DNA of 64,000 bases from JAMLHH01 sp035515235 (GTDB lineage Bacteria > Bacteroidota > Bacteroidia > Chitinophagales > JADIYW01): positions 62,001 through 126,000 of the forward strand of contig DATJBS010000033.1 of NCBI GenBank assembly GCA_035515235.1, given 5' to 3'. Position numbers and translations under genes: made by a program. Position 1 is the first letter of the stretch; each line of letters opens with the position of its first letter. The notes beneath the pieces were generated by a model. That model saw only the letters and a list, made by a program, of their open reading frames with translations, did no database searches and was not told where the DNA came from. Below are positions 9,751 to 19,107 of the stretch, one piece after another.

Positions 9751-11049
9751 TTATTGATTCATCAACCAATCTTTGAAGGTTGAAAATTCTTTGTTCATAG
9801 GAATGCTTTTCTTATCGTTCACAAGAATACTTTTCAATCTTTCAGGAATTTCTACAGCTTTACCAATTAATGGTTCTACTACTTCTCCGAACTTCACTGG
9901 ATGTGCAGTAGATAATACAATTGCATTAGATGGTTCAGGGTGACTTTTTAAGAAATCCTTCATAGCTAAATACCCAACAGCTGTATGAGGACAAACTAAA
10001 TAGTTATGTTCTTGATAAACTTCTTGAAGACATTTTGCAGTTTGTTCATCATTATAATGATATCCTAAGATGTCATCTTTAATCACTTCCCAATCATTAG
10101 CATAAATATCCATGATACGAGCAAAGTTACTCGGGTCACCCACATCCATTGCATTAGATATAGTGCTCACAGAAGAACGTGGTTGGAAAATTCCTGATTC
10201 TAAATAATCTGGCACTATATTATTATCGTTAGTCGCTGCTATAATTTTCTGAATAGGTAATCCCATCGCTTGAGCAAAAAGACATGCTGTCAGATTGCCA
10301 AAATTTCCGCTTGGAATAGAGAAGTATAATGGTAGAGATTTATCTGCTAATTGCTTATACGCCCAGAAATAATAGAATGATTGAGGAATTAATCTAGCGA
10401 TATTAATAGAGTTTGCAGAAGATAGAACCAATTTCTCATTAAGTTCTTTATCTAAAAATGCTGTTTTCACTAATCTTTGACAATCATCGAAAGTACCATC
10501 TATCTCTAAAGCTGTAATATTGGCACCAAGTGTAGTGAATTGTTTTTCTTGGATATCACTTACTTTTCCTTTTGGATAAAGGATAGTGACTTTAATGCCT
10601 TCTACATTTAGAAAGCCATGAGCTACAGCACTTCCAGTATCGCCCGAAGTTGCAACTAAAATATTGACTTCTTTTTCAGAACCTTGAAGGAAATGACCCA
10701 TAAGTCTTCCCATAAATCTAGCTCCAAAATCTTTAAAAGCTAAAGTCGGCCCTTGAAAGAGCTCTAATATTTTTATATCACCTAAATCTACTAATGGAGC
10801 ATCGAAATCATAAGCTTCATTAATGATTTTTTCGATATCTGATTCTGAAATATCACTGCCTACAATATGTTGAGTAATTTTCTGTGCCATTTCATTATAG
10901 CTCATATTTGGCAACTCATCAAAAAATGTAGATGGCAAATGAAACATTTCATAAGGCATATACAATCCATTGTCAGAAGGCAAGCCTTTTAAAACAGCTT
11001 CTTTCAAATCAACATCTGGAGATAATCTTTTAGTACTATATAACTGCAT
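9751..11049 (-). CDS. thrC: Threonine synthase
   Basis: About 432 residues. It converts O-phosphohomoserine to threonine in the cytoplasm using pyridoxal phosphate. The N-terminal YSTKRLSPDV segment, the PLP-lysine motif TLAFKDFGARF (near residue 105), the phosphate-binding VATSGDTGSAVAHG and the late SIPSGNFGNLTA are all those of ThrC. I take the second Met (at 11049) as the start because known ThrC proteins begin M-x-x-Y-S-T. The usual Bacteroidota partners thrA and thrB are not adjacent: upstream is a divergent DUF5686 gene. Confidence 0.96.
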   Translation of the reverse strand: MQLYSTKRLSPDVDLKEAVLKGLPSDNGLYMPYEMFHLPSTFFDELPNMSYNEMAQKITQHIVGSDISESDIEKIINEAYDFDAPLVDLGDIKILELFQGPTLAFKDFGARFMGRLMGHFLQGSEKEVNILVATSGDTGSAVAHGFLNVEGIKVTILYPKGKVSDIQEKQFTTLGANITALEIDGTFDDCQRLVKTAFLDKELNEKLVLSSANSINIARLIPQSFYYFWAYKQLADKSLPLYFSIPSGNFGNLTACLFAQAMGLPIQKIIAATNDNNIVPDYLESGIFQPRSSVSTISNAMDVGDPSNFARIMDIYANDWEVIKDDILGYHYNDEQTAKCLQEVYQEHNYLVCPHTAVGYLAMKDFLKSHPEPSNAIVLSTAHPVKFGEVVEPLIGKAVEIPERLKSILVNDKKSIPMNKEFSTFKDWLMNQ

Positions 11050-11216
11050 TATCAATAAATAAAGTTAAAACTATTTACAAAAATGCTAAGATTTTTCACC
11101 AAAGTGCAGTCTTTTGTATATTTTCTTCGTTAACTATTTTTCAATCTAGCACGTTTGTTGTTTTAGATGGATATTTAGTATTAAATTTAAATTGAATAGT
11201 GATTATAAAGCTCCCC

Positions 11217-13700
11217 ATGCAAATTTACAAGTACCTAATTCTTGCAGTATTATTTATACTGCCTTGTTCACTATTTGCAGAAGATTATCATATCAAAGGT
11301 GTCGTTATTGATAAAGTTGAAAGAGAACCTTTAGCTTTTAGCAATGTGTTTATTCCTCAAATCAAAGATGGTTTTTTAACTAATGAAAATGGTGAGTTTT
11401 CTAAAACAGTCTCTTCAAAAGTAGATAGTATTGTCTTTACTTATTTAGGATATAAATCTTTCACCTTAAAGCTCCCTGTGGAAAATCCGGAAGAGGTTTT
11501 GATAGAAATGGAGAGTATAAGTAGTGTGCTCGACCAAGTCGTAGTATATGCGCCACGTAAAAGAGAAAAAGATACTACTGCTTGGAGAATATATAAAAAT
11601 GTGGTAGACAATAAACCTGTCAATCGTCCTACTTCACATGAGTATTTTGAATATGAAGAGTACAGTAAAATTGTGGGTTCATTTTATAATTTCAGTCCAA
11701 AGCTTCTCAATAGAAAAATACTGAGACCGTTCAAGTTTGTATTAGAAAATTATGATAGCACTAGCGACGGCAGATTATTCATACCACTTATATTAAAAGA
11801 AGAACTCACTCAAGTTTATTATCAAAAGAAACCCGAAAAGGAAAAGAAAATAGTCTTAGCACAAAAAGTATCAGGTATAGAGCAAGCGCAAATCAGTAAT
11901 CTATTAAATATCGTACTCAATGAGATGGACGTCTATTCTAATGAATTAGGAGTAGGTGGATTCAGCTTTATGCTTCCATTTGCTGAGGGAGCTTGGTTTA
12001 AATATCGATTCTATGTAATTGATAGCGCACAAAACAATGAAGATGAATGGATATATCATCTTGGTTTTGCTCCTAATTTAAAAGGTGAACAAGCTTTTCT
12101 GGGCGAAGCTTGGATACATGCACCTACTTATGCAATTCAAAAAATTGATTTAAAAATAGAAAAGAATGCTAATCTAAATTTCATTAATGACTTCACGATT
12201 AGTCAAGAATTTAAATACTTGAATAAGAAGCATTGGGTTAAAGTCAAAGATGTGTCCACCTCAGGAATATCCATTACTCAAAGAAAGAAGAGTAAAATGG
12301 TACATATTGAGCAGTTAAAAATATTTGATAAATTCAAAATAGATGAAGTAATTGAGGATTCTATATTCAAAAGCAAAAGAATTTACGCTGATAATTACAG
12401 AAAGAAATCTGATGAATTTTGGGAAGAAAACCGACAAGAAGAGTTAACTGAATCTCAAAACAATGTGTACTTCTTGATAGATTCTGTAAAAAACACCAAA
12501 GCATTTAAAAGATATAAATACGCCGGACGAACTATTGTAACAGGTTTTTTCAAAACTGGACCTATCGAATTTGGGAACCTCTATAATATGTTATCCAAAA
12601 ACCCAATTGAAGGATATAGGATTAGATTGACAACTAAAAGCAATAGAGACCTCAGTGAGAAATTTTGGTATAATGTATATGGAGCTTATGGCACGAATGA
12701 CAAAAAGTTCAAGTATGGAGTAGAATTAAAATACAAATTCATCCAAGAGAATAGCAAAATACACGAGATAGGCGCAAGATATAAAGATGATTATCAAAGA
12801 TTTTCATTAGCGAATACTAATTCTAATGAGTATGATTTTGTATTGAATTCGTTTTTAAGAAAAGGTGCTTTCAAAGATTTAGTATATGTAAAAGATTTCA
12901 CAGCATATCACAAAAAAGAATGGAATAGCGTATTAATGACAGAAATCAGTGGAAATTTCAAACAGTACAAAACTGTTCCGGGGTTGATTGACTTCACTAG
13001 TACGCAAGCTGACGGAACCGTTAATGACGTAGATGGATTTAGAATGGTCAATCCTAAAATCGAGTTTCAACTTACTCCAGGTGCGAAGTATATATACGCT
13101 GACGGGAAGAGAATTCTAATTAAAAGTAAATTGCCTAGAATCGTATTGGATTATACTTTTAGTAAAAAAGGATTATTAGGTAGTGATTTTAATTTCCAAA
13201 GTGTAGGACTTCATATTACTCAGAGAGTTCCGAGTCCTATCGGCTGGACTAGATATACGATTACTGCGAATAAATTATTTGGCGAAATTCCTTATCCATT
13301 ATTATATATCCATCAGGGGAATGAAAACTTCCTACGAGATAATAAAAGATTTTCAAATATGCGAGAAGGTGAATTTGCTGCAGATCAAGAAATTACTTTT
13401 CTATTTGAACATCACTTTGCAGGATTTTTCTTAAATAAGATACCCATAGTGAAAAAACTAAAATTGAGAGAAGTTTTCTTGTACAAAATGGCTTATTCCT
13501 CTTTAGATAAAAGCAAGAGCTCTTATTTAGATATGCCAGAATATTTGACAGGATTGAATGGATTTTATGCCGAGCTAGGATTTGGAATAGAAAATATCCT
13601 TCAATTACTAGAAGTACAATTTACTTGGAGAATGACTCAGAAAAATGTTCCAGATGCTAATAAGTTTGCAATTAAATTTTGGATCTCTCCTAGTTTCTAA
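11217..13700 (+). CDS. DUF5686 outer membrane protein with carboxypeptidase-like domain
   Basis: About 827 residues from ATG at 11217, which opens a signal peptide (MQIYKYLILAVLFILP...LFAED); an upstream GTG would add only six residues in front of it. Residues about 25-110 are a carboxypeptidase regulatory-like domain (IKGVVIDKVEREPLAFSNVF). The remainder matches the DUF5686 pattern of long Bacteroidota outer-membrane proteins, with a C-terminal barrel ending in FWISPSF. Its role is unknown; export or assembly at the outer membrane is inferred from the architecture. It is single and converges on a small lipoprotein gene 23 bp away. Confidence 0.88.
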   Translation: MQIYKYLILAVLFILPCSLFAEDYHIKGVVIDKVEREPLAFSNVFIPQIKDGFLTNENGEFSKTVSSKVDSIVFTYLGYKSFTLKLPVENPEEVLIEMESISSVLDQVVVYAPRKREKDTTAWRIYKNVVDNKPVNRPTSHEYFEYEEYSKIVGSFYNFSPKLLNRKILRPFKFVLENYDSTSDGRLFIPLILKEELTQVYYQKKPEKEKKIVLAQKVSGIEQAQISNLLNIVLNEMDVYSNELGVGGFSFMLPFAEGAWFKYRFYVIDSAQNNEDEWIYHLGFAPNLKGEQAFLGEAWIHAPTYAIQKIDLKIEKNANLNFINDFTISQEFKYLNKKHWVKVKDVSTSGISITQRKKSKMVHIEQLKIFDKFKIDEVIEDSIFKSKRIYADNYRKKSDEFWEENRQEELTESQNNVYFLIDSVKNTKAFKRYKYAGRTIVTGFFKTGPIEFGNLYNMLSKNPIEGYRIRLTTKSNRDLSEKFWYNVYGAYGTNDKKFKYGVELKYKFIQENSKIHEIGARYKDDYQRFSLANTNSNEYDFVLNSFLRKGAFKDLVYVKDFTAYHKKEWNSVLMTEISGNFKQYKTVPGLIDFTSTQADGTVNDVDGFRMVNPKIEFQLTPGAKYIYADGKRILIKSKLPRIVLDYTFSKKGLLGSDFNFQSVGLHITQRVPSPIGWTRYTITANKLFGEIPYPLLYIHQGNENFLRDNKRFSNMREGEFAADQEITFLFEHHFAGFFLNKIPIVKKLKLREVFLYKMAYSSLDKSKSSYLDMPEYLTGLNGFYAELGFGIENILQLLEVQFTWRMTQKNVPDANKFAIKFWISPSF

Positions 13701-13723
13701 TTGAAGCTACATCTGCATCTCCA

Positions 13724-13906
13724 CTAATAGTGAGTATCTAAAACGGGAGTTTGCTCTAAGGAGTCTAAAAGCTCGTGAGCTTCTCTCAATGCTTGATCTG
13801 AATACTCATCGAGCTGTTGAGCATCATCGGTGACAAAAGCAGGCATCTCCACATTATTCTTGCAGGATACCAAAATCAATAAAAATATTAAAGTAATATA
13901 TCTCAT
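13724..13906 (-). CDS. Small lipoprotein, unknown function
   Basis: 60 residues. A clear lipobox (LILVSC, Cys15) follows a short hydrophobic signal, leaving a mature peptide of about 45 mostly acidic residues (DDAQQLDEYSDQALREAHELL is helical). No family is recognised. It lies 64 bp downstream of another small lipoprotein gene, with a terminator hairpin between them, so it may be expressed only by readthrough. Confidence 0.6.
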   Translation of the reverse strand: MRYITLIFLLILVSCKNNVEMPAFVTDDAQQLDEYSDQALREAHELLDSLEQTPVLDTHY

Positions 13907-13922
13907 AGGTATAAAAATAAAA

Positions 13923-13949
13923 AAACCCTAACCAAAAGGCTAGGGTTTA
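13923..13949 (-). terminator. Rho-independent terminator after the acidic lipoprotein gene
   Basis: AAACCCTA and TAGGGTTT flank a 10-base interior; in the minus direction a T tract follows. It separates the two small lipoprotein genes. Confidence 0.85.
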
Positions 13950-13970
13950 TTACTCTTAGTGATTTTCTAA

Positions 13971-14171
13971 TTATTGAGCAACTTCTTCAGTAGCTTCAGT
14001 AGCTTCTTCAACTACAACTGCATCTTCAGTTACGATAACTTCTTCAGCTGGAATTTCTACAGTTTCTTCAACTGCAGCTTCTTCAGTTACTACTGCATCA
14101 TCTTGGTTTGCACAAGAAACAACACCTGCAAACATTGCAGCTGCTAAGAAAGAATAAATTACTTTTTTCAT
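13971..14171 (-). CDS. Small acidic Val/Glu-rich lipoprotein
   Basis: 66 residues. The signal ends in the lipobox AGVVSC (Cys20). The mature part is almost only Glu, Val, Ala and Thr in imperfect repeats (VTEEAAVEETVEIPAEEVI, then VVVEEATEATEEVAQ), strongly acidic. It has no known fold or family and may be a spacer or ion-binding surface peptide. A well-formed -33/-7 promoter directly upstream and a strong terminator directly downstream mark it as a short monocistronic unit, probably well expressed. Confidence 0.72.
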   Translation of the reverse strand: MKKVIYSFLAAAMFAGVVSCANQDDAVVTEEAAVEETVEIPAEEVIVTEDAVVVEEATEATEEVAQ

Positions 14172-14197
14172 GGTTGTTTTTATTTAATTGGTTGATA

Positions 14198-14227
14198 CAA
14201 AGGTATGCTGATTTTTAAATTTTACAA
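14198..14227 (-). promoter_or_regulatory. Bacteroidota-type promoter for the acidic lipoprotein
   Basis: On the minus strand TTG, a 19-bp spacer, then TACCTTTG, matching the TTG/TAnnTTTG consensus. The -7 box lies 27 bp before the ATG. Confidence 0.75.
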
Positions 14228-14305
14228 GTACCCACCATCTTTTTTTGCATAGTTTTAAGGAAATTAACTACTAATTAACAGCAAACACCATTTGTAAATA
14301 TTAAT

Positions 14306-15814
14306 TTAATCTTCCAAGTCCTCTTTTTCCCATTCCATAGACCTTTTCACTGCTTTTTTCCAACCTTTAAGTAAAGAATTGCGCTTATCTTCTTTCATTT
14401 TAGGTTCGAATCGAGCTTCTACATTCTTATTTTTGAGAATATCTTCTTTGGTATAAAATCCTACAGCCAATCCAGCTAAATATGCAGCACCTAAAGCTGT
14501 AGTTTCTATTACGTCTGGTCTTTCTACTAGAGTATCTAAAATATCTGCTTGAAATTGCATCAATAAATTATTTGCCGAAGCTCCACCATCTACTTTTAAA
14601 GCTTTGAGTTGAATTTCAGAATCTTGCTCCATCGCATGCAATAAATCATAGGTTTGGTATGCTAATGATTCTAATGTAGCTCTAATAATATGTGCTTTAT
14701 TCGTTCCTCGAGTTAAGCCAAAGATGGCTCCTCTAGCATACATATCCCAATAAGGTGCACCTAGTCCCGCAAAAGCAGGTACTACATATACTCCACCTGT
14801 ATCAGGAACTTTCAATGCATAAAATTCAGAATCTTGTGCAGAGTCTAACATTTTTAATCCATCTCTCAACCATTGAATAGCAGCACCGGCAATAAATACA
14901 CTTCCTTCTAAAGCATATTCTATTTTACCATCTATGCCCCAAGCAATAGTCGTCAATAATCCATTCTTAGATATAACAGGTTTATTTCCAGTATTCATTA
15001 ACATGAAACATCCAGTACCGTAGGTATTTTTAGCCATCCCAGGCTCAAAGCAAGCTTGACCAAACAAAGCACTTTGCTGATCACCTGCAATTCCTGCAAT
15101 AGGTATTTCTACATCGAAAAATACATCAGGATGCGTTGTTCCCACTATTTGAGAAGAAGACACTACTTCTGGCAATATTGAAGCTGGAACATCTAGGATT
15201 TCTAATAAATGATTATCCCATTTCAAATCATTGATATTATACATCATTGTCCTAGATGCATTACTATAATCCGTGACATGGACCGCTCCTTTGGTTAAAT
15301 TCCAAATCAACCACGAATCTATTGTACCAAAACACAATCTACCATGATGTGCTTTTTCTCTTGCTCCTTCTACTTGATTTAAAATCCAATTGACTTTCGT
15401 TCCTGAGAAATAAGCATCTATCACTAGTCCTGTAGAAGATCGAATAAAATCCTCATGACCTTTTTCTTTTAATTGATCACAGAATCCAGCAGTACGTCTA
15501 TCTTGCCAAACGATAGCATTATAAATAGGTTCACCTGTATTTCTATCCCAGATGACTGTCGTTTCTCTTTGATTGGTAATACCAATAGCTTTGACTTGGT
15601 CAGGTCTGATGTTTGCTTTAGCAACAACTTCCCTAGCGACTTCTAATTGAGTGTTCCAAATTTCTTTTGGATCATGCTCTACCCAACCTGGCTGAGGAAA
15701 AAATTGAGTAAATTCTTTTTGTGCAGTCGCGATAATTTGACCATCTTTATCAAACAAAATAGCTCGAGAGCTAGTAGTCCCTTGATCAAGTGCGAGAATG
15801 TATTTATTAAGCAT
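14306..15814 (-). CDS. glpK: Glycerol kinase
   Basis: 502 residues, full length. It phosphorylates glycerol to sn-glycerol 3-phosphate with ATP. The FGGY-kinase N-terminus (ILALDQGTTSSRAILFD), the substrate motif NQRETTVIWDRNTGEP and the late ALKVDGGASANN motif are all present. Glycerol uptake (glpF) and oxidation (glpD) genes are not adjacent, so the kinase is a lone gene here. It is divergent from the DUF3810 gene, with only 42 bp between the starts. Confidence 0.97.
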   Translation of the reverse strand: MLNKYILALDQGTTSSRAILFDKDGQIIATAQKEFTQFFPQPGWVEHDPKEIWNTQLEVAREVVAKANIRPDQVKAIGITNQRETTVIWDRNTGEPIYNAIVWQDRRTAGFCDQLKEKGHEDFIRSSTGLVIDAYFSGTKVNWILNQVEGAREKAHHGRLCFGTIDSWLIWNLTKGAVHVTDYSNASRTMMYNINDLKWDNHLLEILDVPASILPEVVSSSQIVGTTHPDVFFDVEIPIAGIAGDQQSALFGQACFEPGMAKNTYGTGCFMLMNTGNKPVISKNGLLTTIAWGIDGKIEYALEGSVFIAGAAIQWLRDGLKMLDSAQDSEFYALKVPDTGGVYVVPAFAGLGAPYWDMYARGAIFGLTRGTNKAHIIRATLESLAYQTYDLLHAMEQDSEIQLKALKVDGGASANNLLMQFQADILDTLVERPDVIETTALGAAYLAGLAVGFYTKEDILKNKNVEARFEPKMKEDKRNSLLKGWKKAVKRSMEWEKEDLED

Positions 15815-15856
15815 GAATTTATTTTGTAGACCCTAAAAATAGAAAACTCATTTTGA

Positions 15857-16957
15857 ATGAACACATTAAAATCAGCATTTAAAAATAGATTCGTTCAAAT
15901 CTCTTTCATAGCATTTCTAATTACTCTGCTTTTATTCATATTTACTCCTCCGTCAATCAATGAATTAGTCTATAAATCTACTCTCTATCCTTATATCAGA
16001 ATTGGGCTGAATAATACTTTGGGAAAATTACCTTTTCCTGCTTTGTATATTTTATTGCCATTAATAGTATCTGCGCTACTTTATATCCCTATCCAACAGC
16101 TGATTAAAAAGCGGTATACTAATGCACTCGTTTATACCTTAAGTTATACAGCATTTTTAATTACGATATTTTTCTGGATTTGGGGATTCCATTATAACAA
16201 TGAGATACTTGTTCCTCAGCCTGATATTGATCGATATCCTTTGAAAACAGAAGTCATTTTATCATCGTTTAAAAGTGCTTTAAATCTAAGAGAAGAATTA
16301 AATACAGATAGTATATCACCATTTTCTAAAAGCGAAACTGTACAATTAGTGAAAGATTCAGGTAGAATCTGGTTGAATAAAGCTGTTGAATTATTAGGAG
16401 ATCCACCTAGCATAGCTTCCAATAAAGTTATCAATTGGCCTAGAGGTTTTATTATCAGATGGGGCGTTGTAGGAATGTATTTTCCATTTAGTGGCGAAGC
16501 GACTTTAGACGGCGGTTTGCATTCTATAAGATTTCCTAGTACTACTTTGCACGAATGGGCACACAGCATGGGCTACACCAATGAAGGAGATTGTAATTTA
16601 TTAGCTTATCTCGCAGCACAATTCAGCTCTGATCCATTTGTCAGATATTCCGCACAAATAGAAAGACTTAGGGAAGAAATGTACTTTGCTGCTATTCAGA
16701 ATCCGAATTTATACGATACTCTAAAAGAACAAATGCCACAAATCCTCCAAAACGACTTGATCAATATTCAACAATTTCATGCACGCTATAAAGGAAACTT
16801 TTCCGAAGTTGGAAATTGGGTCAATGATCAATATCTAAAAACGCTCAGTGGCGAAAATGGTATAGATGAATATTGGCTTTGGGTGATTAAACTTCATATT
16901 ATAGAAGAGCAACATCCAGAATTATTCAATTCTCGCTTTTCACCAAAAAAACCTTAA
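15857..16957 (+). CDS. DUF3810 membrane protein with HEXXH motif
   Basis: 366 residues. Three hydrophobic helices (about 14-32, 61-80, 93-112) lead to a cytoplasmic or periplasmic domain with the zinc-protease motif TLHEWAHSMGY near residue 230, followed by an acidic EGDCN stretch that could hold a third zinc ligand. This matches the DUF3810 family, which is predicted to be membrane metalloprotease. The substrate is unknown. It shares a 42-bp divergent intergenic region with glpK. Confidence 0.85.
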   Translation: MNTLKSAFKNRFVQISFIAFLITLLLFIFTPPSINELVYKSTLYPYIRIGLNNTLGKLPFPALYILLPLIVSALLYIPIQQLIKKRYTNALVYTLSYTAFLITIFFWIWGFHYNNEILVPQPDIDRYPLKTEVILSSFKSALNLREELNTDSISPFSKSETVQLVKDSGRIWLNKAVELLGDPPSIASNKVINWPRGFIIRWGVVGMYFPFSGEATLDGGLHSIRFPSTTLHEWAHSMGYTNEGDCNLLAYLAAQFSSDPFVRYSAQIERLREEMYFAAIQNPNLYDTLKEQMPQILQNDLINIQQFHARYKGNFSEVGNWVNDQYLKTLSGENGIDEYWLWVIKLHIIEEQHPELFNSRFSPKKP

Positions 16958-17020
16958 TTCAGTCAATAGGATAACTATTTAAATACAAATACAGTCATTG
17001 GCAAGACACTAACACAATAA

Positions 17021-17062
17021 AAAAAGACACTGAAAGGTGGTTAAACCCAACAATGTCTTTCA
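17021..17062 (-). terminator. Probable terminator after aspS
   Basis: Minus strand AAAGACA and TGTCTTT arms enclose a long loop containing a smaller GGTGG/CCACC-like pairing, and a T run follows. It lies about 60 bp beyond the aspS stop. Confidence 0.65.
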
Positions 17063-17123
17063 AAATTCCTATTAAATATTAAATGTAAAAATAAATTTTA
17101 CACCATTTTATAAAAGTCAAAAA

Positions 17124-18875
17124 TTATTTCGATAATTTGACGTCTATTGATAATTCTTTTAACTGAACAGGGTTAACTGCCGAAGGACTATCCAACATTA
17201 CATCTCTTCCGCTATTATTTTTTGGGAATGCGATATAATCTCTAATAGAATCACTATTGCCCAATACCGCGCAAAGTCTATCGAAACCAAATGCTAACCC
17301 TCCGTGTGGAGGCGCACCATATTCGAAGGCATTCATTAAGAATCCAAATTGTGCTTGAGCTTCTTCATCACTAAAACCAAGGCGTTCAAACATTTTTGCT
17401 TGTAATTCTTTGTCATAAATTCTGATAGAACCTCCACCTACTTCTACCCCATTGATAGCAAGGTCGTAGGCATCTGCACGAACAGCTCCAGGATTATCAT
17501 ATAAGCTTCTGATATCTTCTTTTTTAGGCGAAGTAAATGGATGGTGCATTGCAAACCAACGTCCACTGTCTTCATCCCACTCCAATAATGGAAAGTCTAA
17601 TACCCATAGACATTTATATTCTCCAGCTTTACGTAAACCTAAGCGAGTCCCCATTTCAAGACGGAGTTCATTCATTTGCTTACGAACTTTTTCTGTTTTA
17701 CCACTCAACAAGAACATCATATCGCCAGGTTTTGCACCACAACGATCAGCCCATGCTTTTAAGTCTTCTTCACAGAAAAATTTATCTACAGAAGATTTCA
17801 AAGTTCCATCTTCATTATATCTCGCATAGATTAAACCTGTTGCACCGATTTGTGGACGTTTCATCCAATTGGTCAATTCATCTACTTGCTTACGAGTATA
17901 GCTTGCTGCGCCTTCAGCATTGATAGCAATCACTAATTCGGCTTCGTCAAAAATCTTAAAATCTTTACCTTGAACTAAATCATTCATCTCGTTGAAGGTC
18001 ATTTCAAAACGAATATCCGGCTTATCAGAACCGTATAATTCCATCGCTCTATCGTAAGTCATTCGTGGAAAATCTTCCAATTCAATGCCTTTGATATCTT
18101 TGAAAACTTTTTTAATCAAACCTTCAAACATGTTTAAAATATCTTCTTGATCGACAAAAGACATTTCACAATCTATCTGAGTAAATTCTGGTTGACGATC
18201 TGCGCGCAAATCCTCATCTCTAAAACAACGTACAATCTGATAGTACTTATCAAAACCAGAAACCATCAACAGTTGCTTAAATGTCTGAGGCGATTGAGGC
18301 AATGCATAAAATTGTCCTGCATTAAAACGGGAAGGCACAATAAAATCTCTTGCTCCTTCTGGAGTACTTTTAATTAAAAAAGGAGTTTCAATATCTAAGA
18401 AATCGTTGTCATTCAGATAATTACGAACAATAGCACCGATTTTATGACGAGTAATAATTTTCTCTTTGACCTCTTCTCTTCTTAAATCCAAATAACGATA
18501 CTGCATTCTCAATTCATCTCCACCATCTGTATCATTTTCAATCGTAAAAGGAGGAGTTTTTGATTTGGAAAGAATTTGAAGAGTATTCGAAATTACTTCA
18601 ATTTCTCCTGTAGGAATATTCAAGTTCTTGTTAGATCTTTCAACTACTTTGCCTTGAACTTGAATAACATCTTCTCTATTGAGATTTCTAGCTTGTGTAC
18701 AAAGGTCAGCATTAGTAGTCATGTTAAATACAATCTGAGTGATACCGTATCTATCTCTCAAATCCACAAACGTCAAACCTCCAAAATCTCTAGTTATTTG
18801 TACCCAACCGCTCAAAGTCACTTCTTTTCCTTGATGAGCAATATTCAATTCTCCACAATTATTTGATCTATACAT
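17124..18875 (-). CDS. aspS: Aspartyl-tRNA synthetase
   Basis: 583 residues, bacterial-type length. It starts with the OB-fold anticodon-binding domain (GWVQITRDFGGLTFVDLRDR), then the class II core: motif 2 around YYQIVRCFRDEDLRADRQPEFTQ in part, the inserted GAD-like domain around 290-420, and motif 3 GLAFGFDRLCAVL near the end. It charges tRNA-Asp, and probably only tRNA-Asp if AsnRS exists. A TATATTTG -7 box lies 29 bp upstream of the ATG. Confidence 0.97.
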   Translation of the reverse strand: MYRSNNCGELNIAHQGKEVTLSGWVQITRDFGGLTFVDLRDRYGITQIVFNMTTNADLCTQARNLNREDVIQVQGKVVERSNKNLNIPTGEIEVISNTLQILSKSKTPPFTIENDTDGGDELRMQYRYLDLRREEVKEKIITRHKIGAIVRNYLNDNDFLDIETPFLIKSTPEGARDFIVPSRFNAGQFYALPQSPQTFKQLLMVSGFDKYYQIVRCFRDEDLRADRQPEFTQIDCEMSFVDQEDILNMFEGLIKKVFKDIKGIELEDFPRMTYDRAMELYGSDKPDIRFEMTFNEMNDLVQGKDFKIFDEAELVIAINAEGAASYTRKQVDELTNWMKRPQIGATGLIYARYNEDGTLKSSVDKFFCEEDLKAWADRCGAKPGDMMFLLSGKTEKVRKQMNELRLEMGTRLGLRKAGEYKCLWVLDFPLLEWDEDSGRWFAMHHPFTSPKKEDIRSLYDNPGAVRADAYDLAINGVEVGGGSIRIYDKELQAKMFERLGFSDEEAQAQFGFLMNAFEYGAPPHGGLAFGFDRLCAVLGNSDSIRDYIAFPKNNSGRDVMLDSPSAVNPVQLKELSIDVKLSK

Positions 18876-18903
18876 CTTTATCGTATTCTAATTTTATAGG
18901 ATG

Positions 18904-18911
18904 CAAATATA
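18904..18911 (-). promoter_or_regulatory. -7 promoter box of aspS
   Basis: TATATTTG on the minus strand fits TAnnTTTG and lies 29 bp before the aspS start. No clear TTG at -33. Confidence 0.5.
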
Positions 18912-19107
18912 CTAAGGTTTGTGTGTACTTAGTATGTTAAAGCTAAGTTACTAGTTGTCAATCCATTGATTTATTTCATTAAAAATCCTTCAAGTCTTTA
19001 TTATATTATTCTTCAATTGGAAACTTTTTAGGTATTCTTCAAGTTTATGAATAGAATCCTATCAAACATTTATCATTATCACTTTAACATATTACACTCA
19101 ACAAAAT

